In this document: piece by piece, positions 19,886 through 29,827 of the stretch | How positions within the stretch are numbered: position 1 is the stretch's first letter | How the letters are laid out: every line of letters starts with the position of its first letter | Origin: Rubrivivax benzoatilyticus JA2 = ATCC BAA-35 | Lineage (GTDB): Bacteria > Pseudomonadota > Gammaproteobacteria > Burkholderiales > Burkholderiaceae_C | Assembly (NCBI RefSeq): GCF_000190375.1 | Contig: NZ_AEWG01000097.1 | Span: 1-62,381 of the forward strand | Direction: 5' to 3' | Length of the DNA: 62,381 nucleotides | The notes under the pieces: generated by a model | The model's database searches: none | The model's input: only the letters and a program-made list of their open reading frames with translations | What the model was told of the DNA's origin: nothing | Program-made: the position numbers and the translations under genes

Positions 19886-20641
19886 TCAGGCGCAGAGCGT
19901 CAGCTCGAAGTCGCGGTCTTCGGCGGCCAGGCGCAGCCGGCCGTCGGCGTCGGGGCGCATCAGGCGCACGCCGACCATCAGCCGGTGGCCGGTCATCTCG
20001 GGCACCAGGCCGTCGGCGGCGTCCAGGCGCACGCGCATCAGCTGGTAGGTGCGCCCGGCCGGCAGGCTCTGCTGGTACTGGCCGCCGGCGGCGACGACCC
20101 GCTGGGCCACGCCGCTGTCGCGCAGCAGCCCCAGCAGCACCTGCAGCGCCTCGGCCAGCGGCGACAGGGTCGCGATCCAGCCCATCAGGTCGGCGCGGCG
20201 CCTGGCCGGGTCGAGCTGCTGCCAGGCGTAGTACGAGGGCAGGTCGAACTCGCAGGTGCCGCCGGGGATGCCGATGCGGCTGCGGATGCCCATCAGCCAG
20301 TCGTTGCCCTGCAGCGCCTGGCCGGCCTTGCCCTGGAGCTGGTTGAGGCCGCTGAAGGCGGTGTCGATGCGGCCGACGATCTGGTCGAGCGCGGCCTCGG
20401 AGATGTGCGGGTTGCCGCGGTAGGACTGCAGCTGGGCGCGGTGGCGCTCCAGCTCCTTCAGCAGGTCGCTCTTCAGATCGGCGCGCGAGGCGACGTCCAT
20501 GATCTCGAAGATCGTCGCCAGCGCGAAGTGGTGGTCCACCGGCGCGTCGCGCGCGACGAGCTGCCCGAGCCGGTCGAACAGGTGCTCGAGCCGCAGCATC
20601 GTGCGGATGCCCTCGTTGAACGGGTACTCGTACAGGACCAA
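19886..20641 (-). CDS. zapD: Cell division protein ZapD
   Basis: 251 aa. ZapD (formerly DUF1342) cross-links FtsZ filaments at the division ring. Recognisable sequence: VLYEYPFNEGIRTMLRLEHLF at the start, QLQSYRGNPHISEAALDQIV in the middle, CEFDLPSYYAWQQLD, and LMVGVRLM near the end. The likely start is TTG 20641, since the protein normally begins one or two residues before LYEYPFNE and no ATG is available there. It sits between coaE and yacG, as in many Gram-negative genomes. Confidence 0.93.
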   Translation of the reverse strand: MVLYEYPFNEGIRTMLRLEHLFDRLGQLVARDAPVDHHFALATIFEIMDVASRADLKSDLLKELERHRAQLQSYRGNPHISEAALDQIVGRIDTAFSGLNQLQGKAGQALQGNDWLMGIRSRIGIPGGTCEFDLPSYYAWQQLDPARRRADLMGWIATLSPLAEALQVLLGLLRDSGVAQRVVAAGGQYQQSLPAGRTYQLMRVRLDAADGLVPEMTGHRLMVGVRLMRPDADGRLRLAAEDRDFELTLCA

Positions 20642-20665
20642 AGTCGGCGCTCTTCGGGGGAATGC

Positions 20666-21292
20666 TCAGTGAGGACCATTGTTCCACAGCGCCCACAGCG
20701 CCCGGACCTCGGCGGCCAGTTCCCCGGGGGTGATCCCGTCATTGAAGATCACCGCGTCGGCGATGCGCCGGCGCGTGGCGCGGCTCGCCTGCTGGGCGAT
20801 GACGCGGCGCACGGCGTCCTCGCTCCAGCCCGAGCGCCGTGTCACGCGCTCGACCTGGGTGGCTTCGCGGCAGTCGACGACGAGGATGCGCTGGCAGCGT
20901 GCGCGCCAGTGCGCCGACTCGGCGAGCAGCGGCACGTCGAACACCACCGGCGCGTCGCCGGCCGCGGCGGCGCGCGCCAGCGCCTCGGCGCCGATCATCG
21001 GGTGCAGCACGGCTTCGAGCCGGCGTTTCGCGCCGGGGTCGGCGAAGGCCAGCGCGCGCATGCGCTCGCGGTCCATCGCGCCGTCGGCGCCGACGATCTC
21101 CGGCCCGAAGGCCGCGGCCAGCGCCGGCAGCGCGGCGCCGCCGGGCGCGGTGAGTTCACGCGCGATCGCGTCGGTGTCGACGACGACGGCGCCGAGTTCG
21201 GCCAGCAGCGCGGCGACGGTGCTCTTGCCGCTGCCGATGCCGCCGGTCAGGCCAAAGCGGCGCGGCCGGGGCGTCAGGCCCAGCCGATCCAC
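20666..21292 (-). CDS. coaE: Dephospho-CoA kinase CoaE
   Basis: 208 aa. The last step of coenzyme A synthesis, phosphorylating the ribose 3'-OH of dephospho-CoA. The P-loop GGIGSGKST is near the N terminus, followed by VVDTDAIARELTAPGGAALPAL, HPMIGAEALARA, FDVPLLAES and VVDCREATQVERVTRR, all standard CoaE motifs. GTG 21292 lies inside the end of pilD (19-nt overlap, different frame) and puts the P-loop at its usual distance from the N terminus. It continues the pil operon. Confidence 0.94.
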   Translation of the reverse strand: MDRLGLTPRPRRFGLTGGIGSGKSTVAALLAELGAVVVDTDAIARELTAPGGAALPALAAAFGPEIVGADGAMDRERMRALAFADPGAKRRLEAVLHPMIGAEALARAAAAGDAPVVFDVPLLAESAHWRARCQRILVVDCREATQVERVTRRSGWSEDAVRRVIAQQASRATRRRIADAVIFNDGITPGELAAEVRALWALWNNGPH

Positions 21293-22224
21293 GAGAGCAC
21301 GGTCTCGCGGCCGGCCAGCAGCACGACGAGGCCGCCGCCGGCCAGGAAGGGCCCGAAGGGCACGAAGCGGCCTTCGCGCAGCGAACCGGTGGCCTTCATG
21401 CCGAGGCCGACGACGGCGCCGATGACCGAGGCCATCAGCACGATCGGCACGATGGCCTGCCAGCCCAGCCAGGCGCCGAGCGCAGCGAGCAGCTTGAAGT
21501 CGCCGTAGCCCATGCCTTCCTTGCCGGTGGCGAGCTTGAACAGCCAGTAGACCGACCACAGCGACAGGTAGCCGACCGCCGCGCCGGCGATCGCGTCGGC
21601 CAGCGTCTGCCCCGGCAGCCAGCCCAGCGCGGCGGCGACGAGGCCGGCCCACAGCAGCGGCAGCGTCATCCCGTCGGGCAGCACCGTCGTGTCCCAGTCG
21701 ATCAGCGCCAGCGCCAGCAGCACGGCGACGGCGCCGCACCACAGCAGCACCGCCGGCTGCGCGCCCAGGCGCCAGGCGACGAGGCCGAACAGCGCCGCGG
21801 TCGCCAGCTCGACCAGCGGGTAACGCACCGGGATGCGCGTCTTGCAGGCCGAGCAGCGGCCGCGCAAGGCCAGCCAGCTCACCAGCGGCACGTTCTCGTA
21901 CCAGCGGATCGCATGGCCGCAGGACGGGCAGCGCGAGCGGGGCCGGACGATGCCCAGCGGCGCCAGTGCCTCCAGTTTCTTGTCCAGCCCCAGCCCGGCC
22001 TGCGCCAGCCCGGCCGGCGCGTCGGCGCCGAAGACGCGGCGGAACGAGTCGCGGTCGGTCAGCTGGCCGGCGACGTCGGCCCACCACTGGCGCTCCAGCA
22101 TCAGCGGCACGCGGTGGATGACGACGTTGAGGAAGCTGCCGACGGCCAGCCCGAACAGGGCCAGCAGCCAGGGGCTCAACAGCAGGTCCAGCGGCAGCGC
22201 CGCGCTCCAGTCGGCGGGGATCAA
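21274..22224 (-). CDS. pilD: Prepilin peptidase/N-methyltransferase PilD
   Basis: 316 aa inner-membrane aspartic protease that cleaves and N-methylates type IV prepilins and type II pseudopilins. It has the N-terminal GSFLNVVIHRVPLMLE, the cytoplasmic zinc-binding CxxC pairs (CPSCGHAIRW and CSACKTRIPVRYPLVEL), and catalytic aspartates in ALIDWDT and GYGDFK. About eight membrane helices can be read. The probable start is TTG 22224, overlapping the pilC stop by 4 nt; no ATG lies before the first membrane helix. Confidence 0.95.
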   Translation of the reverse strand: MIPADWSAALPLDLLLSPWLLALFGLAVGSFLNVVIHRVPLMLERQWWADVAGQLTDRDSFRRVFGADAPAGLAQAGLGLDKKLEALAPLGIVRPRSRCPSCGHAIRWYENVPLVSWLALRGRCSACKTRIPVRYPLVELATAALFGLVAWRLGAQPAVLLWCGAVAVLLALALIDWDTTVLPDGMTLPLLWAGLVAAALGWLPGQTLADAIAGAAVGYLSLWSVYWLFKLATGKEGMGYGDFKLLAALGAWLGWQAIVPIVLMASVIGAVVGLGMKATGSLREGRFVPFGPFLAGGGLVVLLAGRETVLSWIGWA

Positions 22225-23453
22225 ACGACGGCGCCCAGCTTGAAGATCGGCAGGTACATCGAGACCACGATGCCGCCGATCAGCACGCCCAGGATGACGA
22301 TGATGAAGGGCTCCATCAGGCTGGACAGGCCCTTGACCATGTCGTCGACCTCTTCCTCGTAGAACTCGGCGGCCTTGCCCAGCATGTGGTCGAGCGAGCC
22401 GGACTCCTCGCCGATGGCCGACATCTGCAGCACCATCGTCGGGAAGACCGAGGTCGCGGTCATCGAGGTCGTCAGCGCCGAGCCGGTGGAGACGTCCTTC
22501 TGGATCTGCTCGGTGGCCTGGGCGTAGACGGCGTTGCCGGAGGCGCCGCCGACGGAGTCGAGGGCCTCGACCAGCGGCACGCCGGCGGCGAACATCGTCG
22601 ACAGCGTGCGTGTCCAGCGCGCGATGACCGACTTCTCGATCAGCGAGCCGAACACCGGAATGCGCAGCAGCAGCCGGTCCATGACCATCTGCATCTTCTC
22701 GGAGCGCTTCCAGGACTGGAAGAAGAAGTAGGCGCCGCCGAACAGGGTGCCGAAGATCACGTACCACCAGTTCACGAAGAACTCGGACAGCGCGATGACG
22801 AACAGCGTCGGCGCCGGCAGGTCGGCGCCGAAGGAGCGGAAGACCTCCTTGAACGCCGGGATCACCCAGATCATGATGACCGTCAGCACGACGAAGGCGA
22901 CGACCATCACGGCGATCGGGTACATCAGCGCCGACTTGATCTTCTGCTTCAGCGCCATCGTCTTCTCCTGGTAGATGGCCAGGCGTTCGAGCAGGGCCTC
23001 CAGGATGCCGCCGGCCTCGCCGGCTTCGATCAGGTTGCAGTACAGCGAGTCGAAGTGCTGCGGGTGCTTGCGGAACGCGGCCGACAGGCTGGTGCCGGTC
23101 TCGACGTCGGAGCGGATGTCGTTGAGCAGCTTGGTCATGCGCGGGTTGGACGCCCCGCGCGCGACGATGTCGAAGGCCTGCAAGAGCGGCACGCCGGCCT
23201 TCATCATCGTCGCCAGCTGGCGCGTGAAGATCGCGATGTCCTTCTGCTTGATCGAGCGGCCGCCGCTGGTGCGGCGCTTCTTGACCTTGGTGACCAGGAT
23301 GCCCTGACGGCGCAGGCTGGCGTTGACGACGGCCTCGCCGCCGGCGCGGATCTCGCCGCGCACCAGCTTGCCGTTCTTGTCCTTGCCCTCCCACTCGAAG
23401 ATCTGTTCCTTGGCGGCGCTCTTGGCGCGCGCTGCGGATGCTGCTGTGGCCAT
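22221..23453 (-). CDS. pilC: Type IV pilus inner-membrane platform protein PilC
   Basis: 410 aa. Two copies of the GspF/PilC domain, each a cytoplasmic helical bundle followed by membrane helices: the first around FTRQLATMMKAGVPLLQAFDIV, the second around RWTRTLSTMFAAGVPLVEALDSV. The C-terminal helix is PFIIVILGVLIGGIVVSMYLPIFKL. The N terminus is a basic, soluble segment (FEWEGKDKNGKLVRGEI). PilC links the PilB motor to pilus assembly. It lies 16 bp after pilB and overlaps pilD. Confidence 0.96.
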   Translation of the reverse strand: MATAASAARAKSAAKEQIFEWEGKDKNGKLVRGEIRAGGEAVVNASLRRQGILVTKVKKRRTSGGRSIKQKDIAIFTRQLATMMKAGVPLLQAFDIVARGASNPRMTKLLNDIRSDVETGTSLSAAFRKHPQHFDSLYCNLIEAGEAGGILEALLERLAIYQEKTMALKQKIKSALMYPIAVMVVAFVVLTVIMIWVIPAFKEVFRSFGADLPAPTLFVIALSEFFVNWWYVIFGTLFGGAYFFFQSWKRSEKMQMVMDRLLLRIPVFGSLIEKSVIARWTRTLSTMFAAGVPLVEALDSVGGASGNAVYAQATEQIQKDVSTGSALTTSMTATSVFPTMVLQMSAIGEESGSLDHMLGKAAEFYEEEVDDMVKGLSSLMEPFIIVILGVLIGGIVVSMYLPIFKLGAVV

Positions 23454-23469
23454 GGGTGTCGGGAGGGAG

Positions 23470-25191
23470 TTATTCGTTGGTGACGGTGATGACTTCTTCG
23501 AGCGAGGTGACGCCCAGGCGCACCTTCACGAGACCGGACTGTCGCAGGTCGCGCACGCCCTCGCGCTGCGCCTGCTCGGCGATGTCCAGCGCCGTGCCCT
23601 CGGACAGGATGACACGCTGGATGGCCTCGGTGATCGGCATCACCTGATAGATGCCGACGCGGCCCTTGTAGCCGTTGTTGCAGGCGGAGCAGCCGACCGC
23701 ACGATACGGCTTCCAGCTTCCGTCCAGATCGGCGTCGGTATACCCCGCCTTGAGCAGCGCCTCGCGCGGATAGTCCGCCGGTTTCTTGCAGACTTCACAC
23801 AAACGCCGAGCCAGGCGTTGCGCGGTGATCAGCAGCACGCTGGCGGCGATGTTGAACGGCGCCACGCCCATGTTCAGCAGCCGCGTCAGCGTCGTCGGCG
23901 CGTCGTTGGTGTGCAGCGTGCTCATCACCAGGTGGCCGGTCTGCGCCGCCTTGATCGCGATGTCGGCGGTTTCCAGGTCGCGGATTTCGCCGACCATGAT
24001 GATGTCCGGGTCCTGGCGCAGGAAGGCCTTCAGCGCCGCGGAGAAGGTCAGGCCCGCCTTGTCGTTGACGTTGACCTGGTTGATGCCCGGCAGGTTGATC
24101 TCGGCCGGGTCCTCGACGGTGGCGATGTTCACGCCCGGCTGGTTGAGGATGTTCAGGCAGGTGTAGAGCGACACCGTCTTGCCGCTGCCGGTCGGCCCGG
24201 TGACCAGGATCATCCCGTAGGGCCGCTGGATCGCGGCGAGCAGGCGGTCCTTCTCGACCTTCTCGTAGCCCAGGGCCTCGATGCCCAGGCGCGCCGACGA
24301 CGGGTCGAGGATCCGGATCACGACCTTCTCGCCGAACAGCGTGGGCAGCGTGCTGACGCGGAAGTCGATCGCCTTGCTGCCGAACTTCAGCTTCATCCGG
24401 CCGTCCTGCGGGACCCGCTTCTCGGCGATGTCCATGCGCGAGATGACCTTGATGCGCGAGGCGAGCTTGTCCTTGATGGCGATCGGCGGCTGGGTGATCT
24501 CGCGCAGCTCGCCGTCGATGCGGAAACGCACCCGGTAGTTGTACTCGTAGGGCTCGAAGTGCAGGTCGGAGGCGCGCGCGTTGATCGCGTCGATCAGCAT
24601 CTTCTGCAGGAAGCGCACGACCGGCGCGTCCTCGACCTCGGTGGAGATCTCGGCCTCGGGGCTGGCCGTCGTGTCGTCGCTGACGTCGAAGTCGAAGTCC
24701 TCGCCGGCCAGCGACTCGAGCACCTCGGTGGCGCTCTGGCCCTGGGCTTCGAGCTGGCGCATCAGCTTGTCGTACTCGACGATGACCCACTCCGGGGTCA
24801 GCTGGGTCGCGAACTTGATGCGCTCGACCGCTTCCTGGTCGGTGGGGTCGGCGGCGCCGATGAACAGCCGGTTGCCGCGTTTGCCGAGCACGATGACCTG
24901 GTACTGCGCGGTGGTCTTGGCGTCGAGCAGGTTGCGCGGCAGCTTCTGCGTGTCGACGGCGTTCAGGTCCAGCAGCGGCAGAGCCAGCGCGCCCGACAGC
25001 GCATGCGCCAGCTCGTCGGGCTTGAGCGCGCCCGCGGCGACGACCGCCGAGACGAAGCCGGTCTTGCGCTCGCGCGCGCTGCGCGCCAGGTCTTCCGCGG
25101 TGCGCGCGTTGAGCTTGCCGGCATGCACCAGCACCCGGGCGACACCGGACAAGGCGGTCTGCTGGGGCTCGACGGTGGTGTCTGGCGGCAT
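23470..25191 (-). CDS. pilB: Type IV pilus assembly ATPase PilB
   Basis: 573 aa. Hexameric motor for pilus extension. An N-terminal MshEN/T2SSE_N domain (about residues 15-160) precedes the ATPase core: Walker A GPTGSGKTVSLYT, Asp box, VEDPAEINLPGINQVNVN, Walker B MVGEIRDLETADIAI, and the His box HLVMSTLHTNDAPTTLTRL. A zinc-type tetracysteine motif is present near the C terminus (CEVCKKPADYP and CSACNNGYKGR), as in PilB/GspE. It is first in the pilB-pilC-pilD run. The PilS-PilR system, encoded 25 kb away, controls pilin genes in related bacteria. Confidence 0.97.
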   Translation of the reverse strand: MPPDTTVEPQQTALSGVARVLVHAGKLNARTAEDLARSARERKTGFVSAVVAAGALKPDELAHALSGALALPLLDLNAVDTQKLPRNLLDAKTTAQYQVIVLGKRGNRLFIGAADPTDQEAVERIKFATQLTPEWVIVEYDKLMRQLEAQGQSATEVLESLAGEDFDFDVSDDTTASPEAEISTEVEDAPVVRFLQKMLIDAINARASDLHFEPYEYNYRVRFRIDGELREITQPPIAIKDKLASRIKVISRMDIAEKRVPQDGRMKLKFGSKAIDFRVSTLPTLFGEKVVIRILDPSSARLGIEALGYEKVEKDRLLAAIQRPYGMILVTGPTGSGKTVSLYTCLNILNQPGVNIATVEDPAEINLPGINQVNVNDKAGLTFSAALKAFLRQDPDIIMVGEIRDLETADIAIKAAQTGHLVMSTLHTNDAPTTLTRLLNMGVAPFNIAASVLLITAQRLARRLCEVCKKPADYPREALLKAGYTDADLDGSWKPYRAVGCSACNNGYKGRVGIYQVMPITEAIQRVILSEGTALDIAEQAQREGVRDLRQSGLVKVRLGVTSLEEVITVTNE

Positions 25192-25297
25192 GTGCAGTCA
25201 GTGCGTGCGGGGCATAACCGGACGATCATCGCCGATACCGCCCCCCCGTGTAAACGCCGAAGGACGGCCGCGCGCGACCGTCCGTGACCGCTTCCGC

Positions 25298-26515
25298 TCA
25301 GCCCATGAACAACGCGGCCAGCAGCACCCCGACCGGTATCGAAACGTAAGGCGGCTGGCGCCAGCGCAGCACCAGCAGCGCCGCGGCCAGCGTCAGTGCC
25401 GCGCAGCCCAGCGGCTGGGCGGCCAGCGGCAGCTTCCACCACAGCGTCGCGGCGGCGCCGGCGATCAGCCCGACGACGGCGCAGCGCACGCCGATCATCG
25501 TGTGCTGGAAGCCGCGCAGGCCGCGCAGCCGGTCGGCCGCGCCGTCGACGCCGACGGCGATGATGGCCGTCGGCGTGTAGACGCCGATCGTCGCCGCCAG
25601 CGCGCCGGCCAGGCCGGCGATCTCCATGCCGGTGAAGGTCGCGATGCCGACGATGGGCCCCGGCGTCAGCTGGCTGGCGGCCAGCCCGGCGGTGAAGCCG
25701 GCGTGGTCCAGCCAGCCCAGGCGATCGACGATCAGGCCTTCGAGCAGCGGCACCATCACCAGCGCGCCGCCGAACAGCGTCGTCGCGATGCCGCCGAAGG
25801 CCAGCGCCAGCCGTGCCACCGTGTCCTGCGGCAGCAGCGCCGGCATCAGCTGGAACAGCGCCAGCGCCGCCGGCGCCAGGCACAGCAGGATGCGCGACGG
25901 CGCCATCGGCGGGCTGCTGGGTGCGGGTGCGGCCTTGGGGGCCGGCCAGAACAGGCGGCTGATCAGCCCGCCGGCGGCCAGCACCAGGATCGACGCCGAC
26001 CAGAACGGCAGCGCCAGCAGCGCCACCGCGGCGGCCACCGCCAGCGCCTTGTCGCGTGGCGCCGGCGTCGCCTTCTTCGACTGGTTCCAGGCGGTCTGCG
26101 CGAGGATCATCGCCAGCGGCGGCAGCACGCCGACGATCACCGCCTGCAGCAGCGCCGGATGCCCGGCCAGCGCCGCGTAGCCGGCCCACAGCGCGACCAG
26201 GATCACGAAGCTCGGCAGCACGATGCCGGCCAGCGCCGCGGCGAAGCCCGTCCAGCCGCCGAGCCGGTGGCCCATCACCGCCAGCGCGTTGACGGCCTGC
26301 GGCCCGGGCAGCATCGCGACCAGCGCGATCAGGTCGAGGAAGTCCTTCTCTGCGATCCAGCCGCGGCGGTTCACGAAACGCTGCTGCGCCTGGGCGAGCA
26401 GCGCCATGAAGCCGCCCCAGGCGGTGAGGCCGAGCACGGCGCAGTCGGCGAACAGGCGCAGCGCGCTGTATCCCGGCGGCGCGGCCGGGACGGAGGCTGG
26501 GCGGGTGGCGGGCAT
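25298..26515 (-). CDS. chrA: Chromate transporter ChrA (two CHR domains)
   Basis: 405 aa, polytopic, with two homologous CHR domains. The first has AWGGFMALLAQAQQRFVNRRGWIAEKDFLDLIALVAMLPGPQAVNALAVMGHRLGG; the second has FGGALVMVPLLEGLIVDRLGWLDHAGFTAGLAASQLTPGPIVGIATF. These hold the family's GG.gaM and PGP motifs. ChrA proteins export chromate by proton-driven antiport. The start ATG 26515 overlaps the stop of the preceding sulfotransferase by one base (TGATG), an unusual partner for ChrA. No chrB or chrC is nearby, so chromate resistance is by family only. Confidence 0.93.
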   Translation of the reverse strand: MPATRPASVPAAPPGYSALRLFADCAVLGLTAWGGFMALLAQAQQRFVNRRGWIAEKDFLDLIALVAMLPGPQAVNALAVMGHRLGGWTGFAAALAGIVLPSFVILVALWAGYAALAGHPALLQAVIVGVLPPLAMILAQTAWNQSKKATPAPRDKALAVAAAVALLALPFWSASILVLAAGGLISRLFWPAPKAAPAPSSPPMAPSRILLCLAPAALALFQLMPALLPQDTVARLALAFGGIATTLFGGALVMVPLLEGLIVDRLGWLDHAGFTAGLAASQLTPGPIVGIATFTGMEIAGLAGALAATIGVYTPTAIIAVGVDGAADRLRGLRGFQHTMIGVRCAVVGLIAGAAATLWWKLPLAAQPLGCAALTLAAALLVLRWRQPPYVSIPVGVLLAALFMG

Positions 26516-27525
26516 CAGGCGGTCACGGCGCGGCTGCGGATCTCGGCCAGCAGGTCCTCCTGCGGCTTGCGTGCCGCGGCGTCGGCCGGCGGCAGCGTCT
26601 CGCGGGCCTGCGCCTTGCGCCGGCGGTTCTCGGCGTCCAGCGCGGCCAGCGCCGCTTCATCGTAGCGCCGGGCCTCGCGGTCCTGGCCGACGAAGTGCAG
26701 CTCGTAGCCGAGCTCGGCGAGCGAGGCGCCGGCCACCGACTCGAAGTCGACGATGTCGTCGGTGCTCATCTCGGCCAGCCATTTGCGGCTGTTGCCGGCC
26801 ATCACCGGCTTGCGCACGTTCTCCCACATCCGGCCCGACGAGGCCGTGCGGTCGGCCTCCTCGGAGCCGTGGTAGTCGAGCATCGAGGCGTGGAACTCGA
26901 TGCCCAGCCAGGCGCACAGGCGGCGCAGCGACGGCTCCGGCGCGGTGGTCAGCGACTCGTAGGACAGCGCCAGGAAGCGGTCGGCCGGCACGCGCCGGCC
27001 GCAGGCCAGCGCCAGCTGCTGTTCGGCATGCCACTGGCGCGCGACGTGGAAGGCGGTCTTCTCGCCGACGACGGCCTTCATGAACGACAGGCAGACGTCG
27101 CGCCCGTCGCGGTACAGGTAGAGGTAGCGCGCGTCGTCGCCGAAGTAGCGTTCGATCTCGGGCAGGAAGTGCACGTTGGCCAGCGACTTGCACACCCAGT
27201 CGGGCTTGCCGGCGGCCTCGGCCATGCGGTCCATCACGGCGCCGAAGACGGCGACCAGGCTGCGTTCGCGGCAGCGGCGATGCAGGTCGGCACGCTCCAG
27301 CGTCACCGGCCAGGGCACCGGATTGGCTTCGACGAGACGGGCGACGTCGTCGACCAGGGTCGCGAACGCGGCGTCGCCCTGGAGGTTGCCGTACAGCGAC
27401 AGCAGCGGCGCGAAACGTTCGAGCACGTGCGGCGGATGCGGTGCCGCGAGGCTGGGCGCCTGGTTGAGCATCAGGCGCAGCAGGTTGGATCCGGAACGCT
27501 GGGTTCCGACCATGAAGATCTTCAC
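26515..27525 (-). CDS. Sulfotransferase family protein
   Basis: 336 aa. The N-terminal FMVGTQRSGSNLLRLMLNQ is a 5'-phosphosulfate-binding loop of PAPS-dependent sulfotransferases. YLYLYRDGRDVCLSFMKAV corresponds to the 3'-phosphate-binding region (RDGRD), and a later FLALSYESLTTAPEPSLRRLCAWLGI fits the family. No signal peptide. It would sulfate a small molecule or glycan; the acceptor is not predictable. It is translationally coupled to chrA, which is a sulfate-analogue transporter family member, so a link through sulfate chemistry is possible but speculative. Confidence 0.87.
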   Translation of the reverse strand: MKIFMVGTQRSGSNLLRLMLNQAPSLAAPHPPHVLERFAPLLSLYGNLQGDAAFATLVDDVARLVEANPVPWPVTLERADLHRRCRERSLVAVFGAVMDRMAEAAGKPDWVCKSLANVHFLPEIERYFGDDARYLYLYRDGRDVCLSFMKAVVGEKTAFHVARQWHAEQQLALACGRRVPADRFLALSYESLTTAPEPSLRRLCAWLGIEFHASMLDYHGSEEADRTASSGRMWENVRKPVMAGNSRKWLAEMSTDDIVDFESVAGASLAELGYELHFVGQDREARRYDEAALAALDAENRRRKAQARETLPPADAAARKPQEDLLAEIRSRAVTA

Positions 27526-27610
27526 GAGGGGGCTCTCCGATGACGGCGCAAAGTCGGGCGGGCGCGGCCCGCGCCGCGGCCGCGCCCGACGGAAAGACCG
27601 CCCCCTGGTG

Positions 27611-29158
27611 TCAGGCAGTCGTGGCGACGCGGAAGACGCGCACCGCGTCGACCAGCGTCTGGGCCTGTTGTTTCAGGCTCTCGGTGGCCGCGGTCGTCTG
27701 CTCGACCAGTGCGGCGTTCTGTTGCGTGACCTGGTCGAGCTGCGTCACCGCGTCGTTGACCTGGCCGATGCCGCCCGTCTGCTCGACGGTGGCCTGGCTG
27801 ATCTCCTGGATCAGTTGCGACACGCGCTGCACCTGGGTGACGATGTCGGTCATCGTCGTGCCGGCCTCGCCGACGAGGCGGGCGCCGACCTCGACGCGCT
27901 CGACGCTGGCGCCGATCAGGCCCTTGATCTCGCGTGCCGCCTCGGCGCTGCGCTGGGCCAGCGAGCGCACCTCGCCGGCGACGACCGCGAAGCCGCGGCC
28001 CTGCTCGCCGGCGCGGGCGGCCTCGACCGCGGCATTGAGCGCCAGGATGTTGGTCTGGAACGCGATGCCGTCGATGACGCCGATGATGTCGGCGATCTTG
28101 CGCGAGCTCGCGGTGATCTCCTGCATCGTGCTGACGACCTCGGTCACGACCTCGCCGCCGCGCGTGGCCGCGGCGCTGGCCGAACCGGCCATCTGGGCCG
28201 CGGCGCGCGCGGTGTCGGTGTTGTTGCGCACCGTCGAGTTCAGCTGCTCCATCGACGCCGCCGTCTGCTGCAGGCTGGAGGCCTGCTGCTCGGTGCGGCT
28301 GCTGAGGTCGGCCGTGCCGGTGGCGATCTCGGCGGACGCGGTCTGCAGCGTCTCGGCGGCCTCGCGCACCTGGTTCATCGTCCGGCTGAGATTGGCGTTG
28401 ACCGTCTCCAGCGCATGCAGCACGCGGCCGACCTCGTCGTTCGCGTCGACCTCGACGCGGCGCGTCAGGTCGCCGGCGGCCACGGCCTGGGCCACCTCGA
28501 CGGCACGCTCGAGCGGGCGGGTGATGCTGCGCTGGATGCGCCAGGCGACCACGGCGCCGAACACCAGCGCCGTCGCCGCAAGGCCGACGATCAGCGCCAC
28601 GGCGCGCTGGTAGGCCTCGTCGGCGGCCAGATTGCGCTGGCGCGAGGATTCCTTGATCGCCTCGACCACCTCGCCGAGCGCGCCGATGTGGGCGAGCTGG
28701 GCCGGGCGGAGTTCGGCGCGCACGACTTCGGCGGCGCCGGCGAGATCGTCGGACATCGAGCGCTCGACCGCCTTCTCGGCCGGGGCGCGTGTCGCGGCCA
28801 TGGCCCGCTGGGCCTTGTCGAACGCGGCCTTGATCTGGGGCTCGTCGGCGAGCAGCTCGTCCAGCGCCTTGGCGGTGCGGTCGTAGTCCTCGCGCGCCTT
28901 GCGCATCAGGTCGATCTCCTTCTTCTTGAAGGCCATGTCGTCCTGCAGCACGACGTCGCGGATCGCCATGCCCTGGAAACGCGCCAGGTCGCGGAGGTTG
29001 CCGGCCAGGCGTTCGGGCGCCTCGCCGGTGACGGCGGCCAGGTCGGCCTTGATCGCCGACAGCCGGGTCAGCGAGATCGTGCTGATCAGCGCCATCAGCG
29101 CCAGCACGGTGGCGAATCCGAGCGCGAGCCGGACACCGACCTTCATGTTCTTGAACAT
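27611..29158 (-). CDS. Methyl-accepting chemotaxis protein
   Basis: 515 aa. Membrane helix 1 ([25 protein letters not shown]), a periplasmic four-helix-bundle-type segment, membrane helix 2 ([21 protein letters not shown]), HAMP, then a full cytoplasmic signalling domain. The hairpin tip is [42 protein letters not shown], matching class 36H receptors. The C terminus lacks an obvious CheR/CheB pentapeptide tether. It is transcribed after the secreted Cache-like gene (65 bp gap) from a sigma-28 type promoter, so it is co-expressed with motility genes. Confidence 0.96.
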   Translation of the reverse strand: MFKNMKVGVRLALGFATVLALMALISTISLTRLSAIKADLAAVTGEAPERLAGNLRDLARFQGMAIRDVVLQDDMAFKKKEIDLMRKAREDYDRTAKALDELLADEPQIKAAFDKAQRAMAATRAPAEKAVERSMSDDLAGAAEVVRAELRPAQLAHIGALGEVVEAIKESSRQRNLAADEAYQRAVALIVGLAATALVFGAVVAWRIQRSITRPLERAVEVAQAVAAGDLTRRVEVDANDEVGRVLHALETVNANLSRTMNQVREAAETLQTASAEIATGTADLSSRTEQQASSLQQTAASMEQLNSTVRNNTDTARAAAQMAGSASAAATRGGEVVTEVVSTMQEITASSRKIADIIGVIDGIAFQTNILALNAAVEAARAGEQGRGFAVVAGEVRSLAQRSAEAAREIKGLIGASVERVEVGARLVGEAGTTMTDIVTQVQRVSQLIQEISQATVEQTGGIGQVNDAVTQLDQVTQQNAALVEQTTAATESLKQQAQTLVDAVRVFRVATTA

Positions 29159-29223
29159 CGAAACGACTCCCTGGGGTGAAGTGCGGTGCCGAGGCGGGCC
29201 GGCCTGGGCGGCCGGCCCTGCCT

Positions 29224-29775
29224 TCACTTGGCCGTCAGGCCGGCGTGGATGACGCCGATCGGCTTGCCGCCGTCGAGCACCGGGGCGGAGACGTGCACGC
29301 TGGGGATCTGCGTCGTCGTGTCCGGCTTGATCTCGTCGGCCGCCCAGGGCTGGCCCTTCAGCGCGTTGGCGAACACCGGGCGGGTCGCGTTGTTGTAGAT
29401 CAGCGGCTTGGTGCTGCCGGCGACGATGTTGCCCTTCTGGTCGCGCAGCAGGATCTTGTTGATCGTCGGGTCGGCCTGTTCCCACTTGACGATCAGCTGG
29501 CTGGCCTTGCCGCCCAGCATCGCCTTGACGAGCGGGTCGCTGTCGGGCAGGTCGACCCACTTGCCGTTGTTCATGCCCGAGGCGTCGCGGGTGTTGGCCT
29601 CGCGCACGGTGGCGATCACCACCGGGTCCGCCGCCATCTCCACGAGGCGCTTCTTGGCGCGCTCGACCTTGGCCTGCACGTCGGCGGGCAGTTCGGCGGC
29701 GGCGACGAAGCCGGTGCCGCAGGCCAGCAGGGCGGCGGTGATCACGAGACGGCGTGCGGGACGAAAACGATGCAT
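29224..29775 (-). CDS. Secreted Cache/PDC-like sensor protein
   Basis: 183 aa. ATG 29775 has AGGAG upstream and starts a signal peptide ([25 protein letters not shown]). The mature part looks like a single-Cache/PDC sensor: a long N-terminal helix ([29 protein letters not shown]), [18 protein letters not shown], and a final [24 protein letters not shown] strand set typical of PDC folds. There is no membrane anchor other than the signal peptide. It precedes the MCP gene in one operon, suggesting a soluble periplasmic ligand-binding partner for that receptor. The ligand is unknown. Confidence 0.8.
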   Translation of the reverse strand: MHRFRPARRLVITAALLACGTGFVAAAELPADVQAKVERAKKRLVEMAADPVVIATVREANTRDASGMNNGKWVDLPDSDPLVKAMLGGKASQLIVKWEQADPTINKILLRDQKGNIVAGSTKPLIYNNATRPVFANALKGQPWAADEIKPDTTTQIPSVHVSAPVLDGGKPIGVIHAGLTAK

Positions 29776-29827
29776 GGCAGAGCTCCTGTGGACGGCGGGC
29801 CCGGTTCGGGCAGGCATTGAGTTCACG

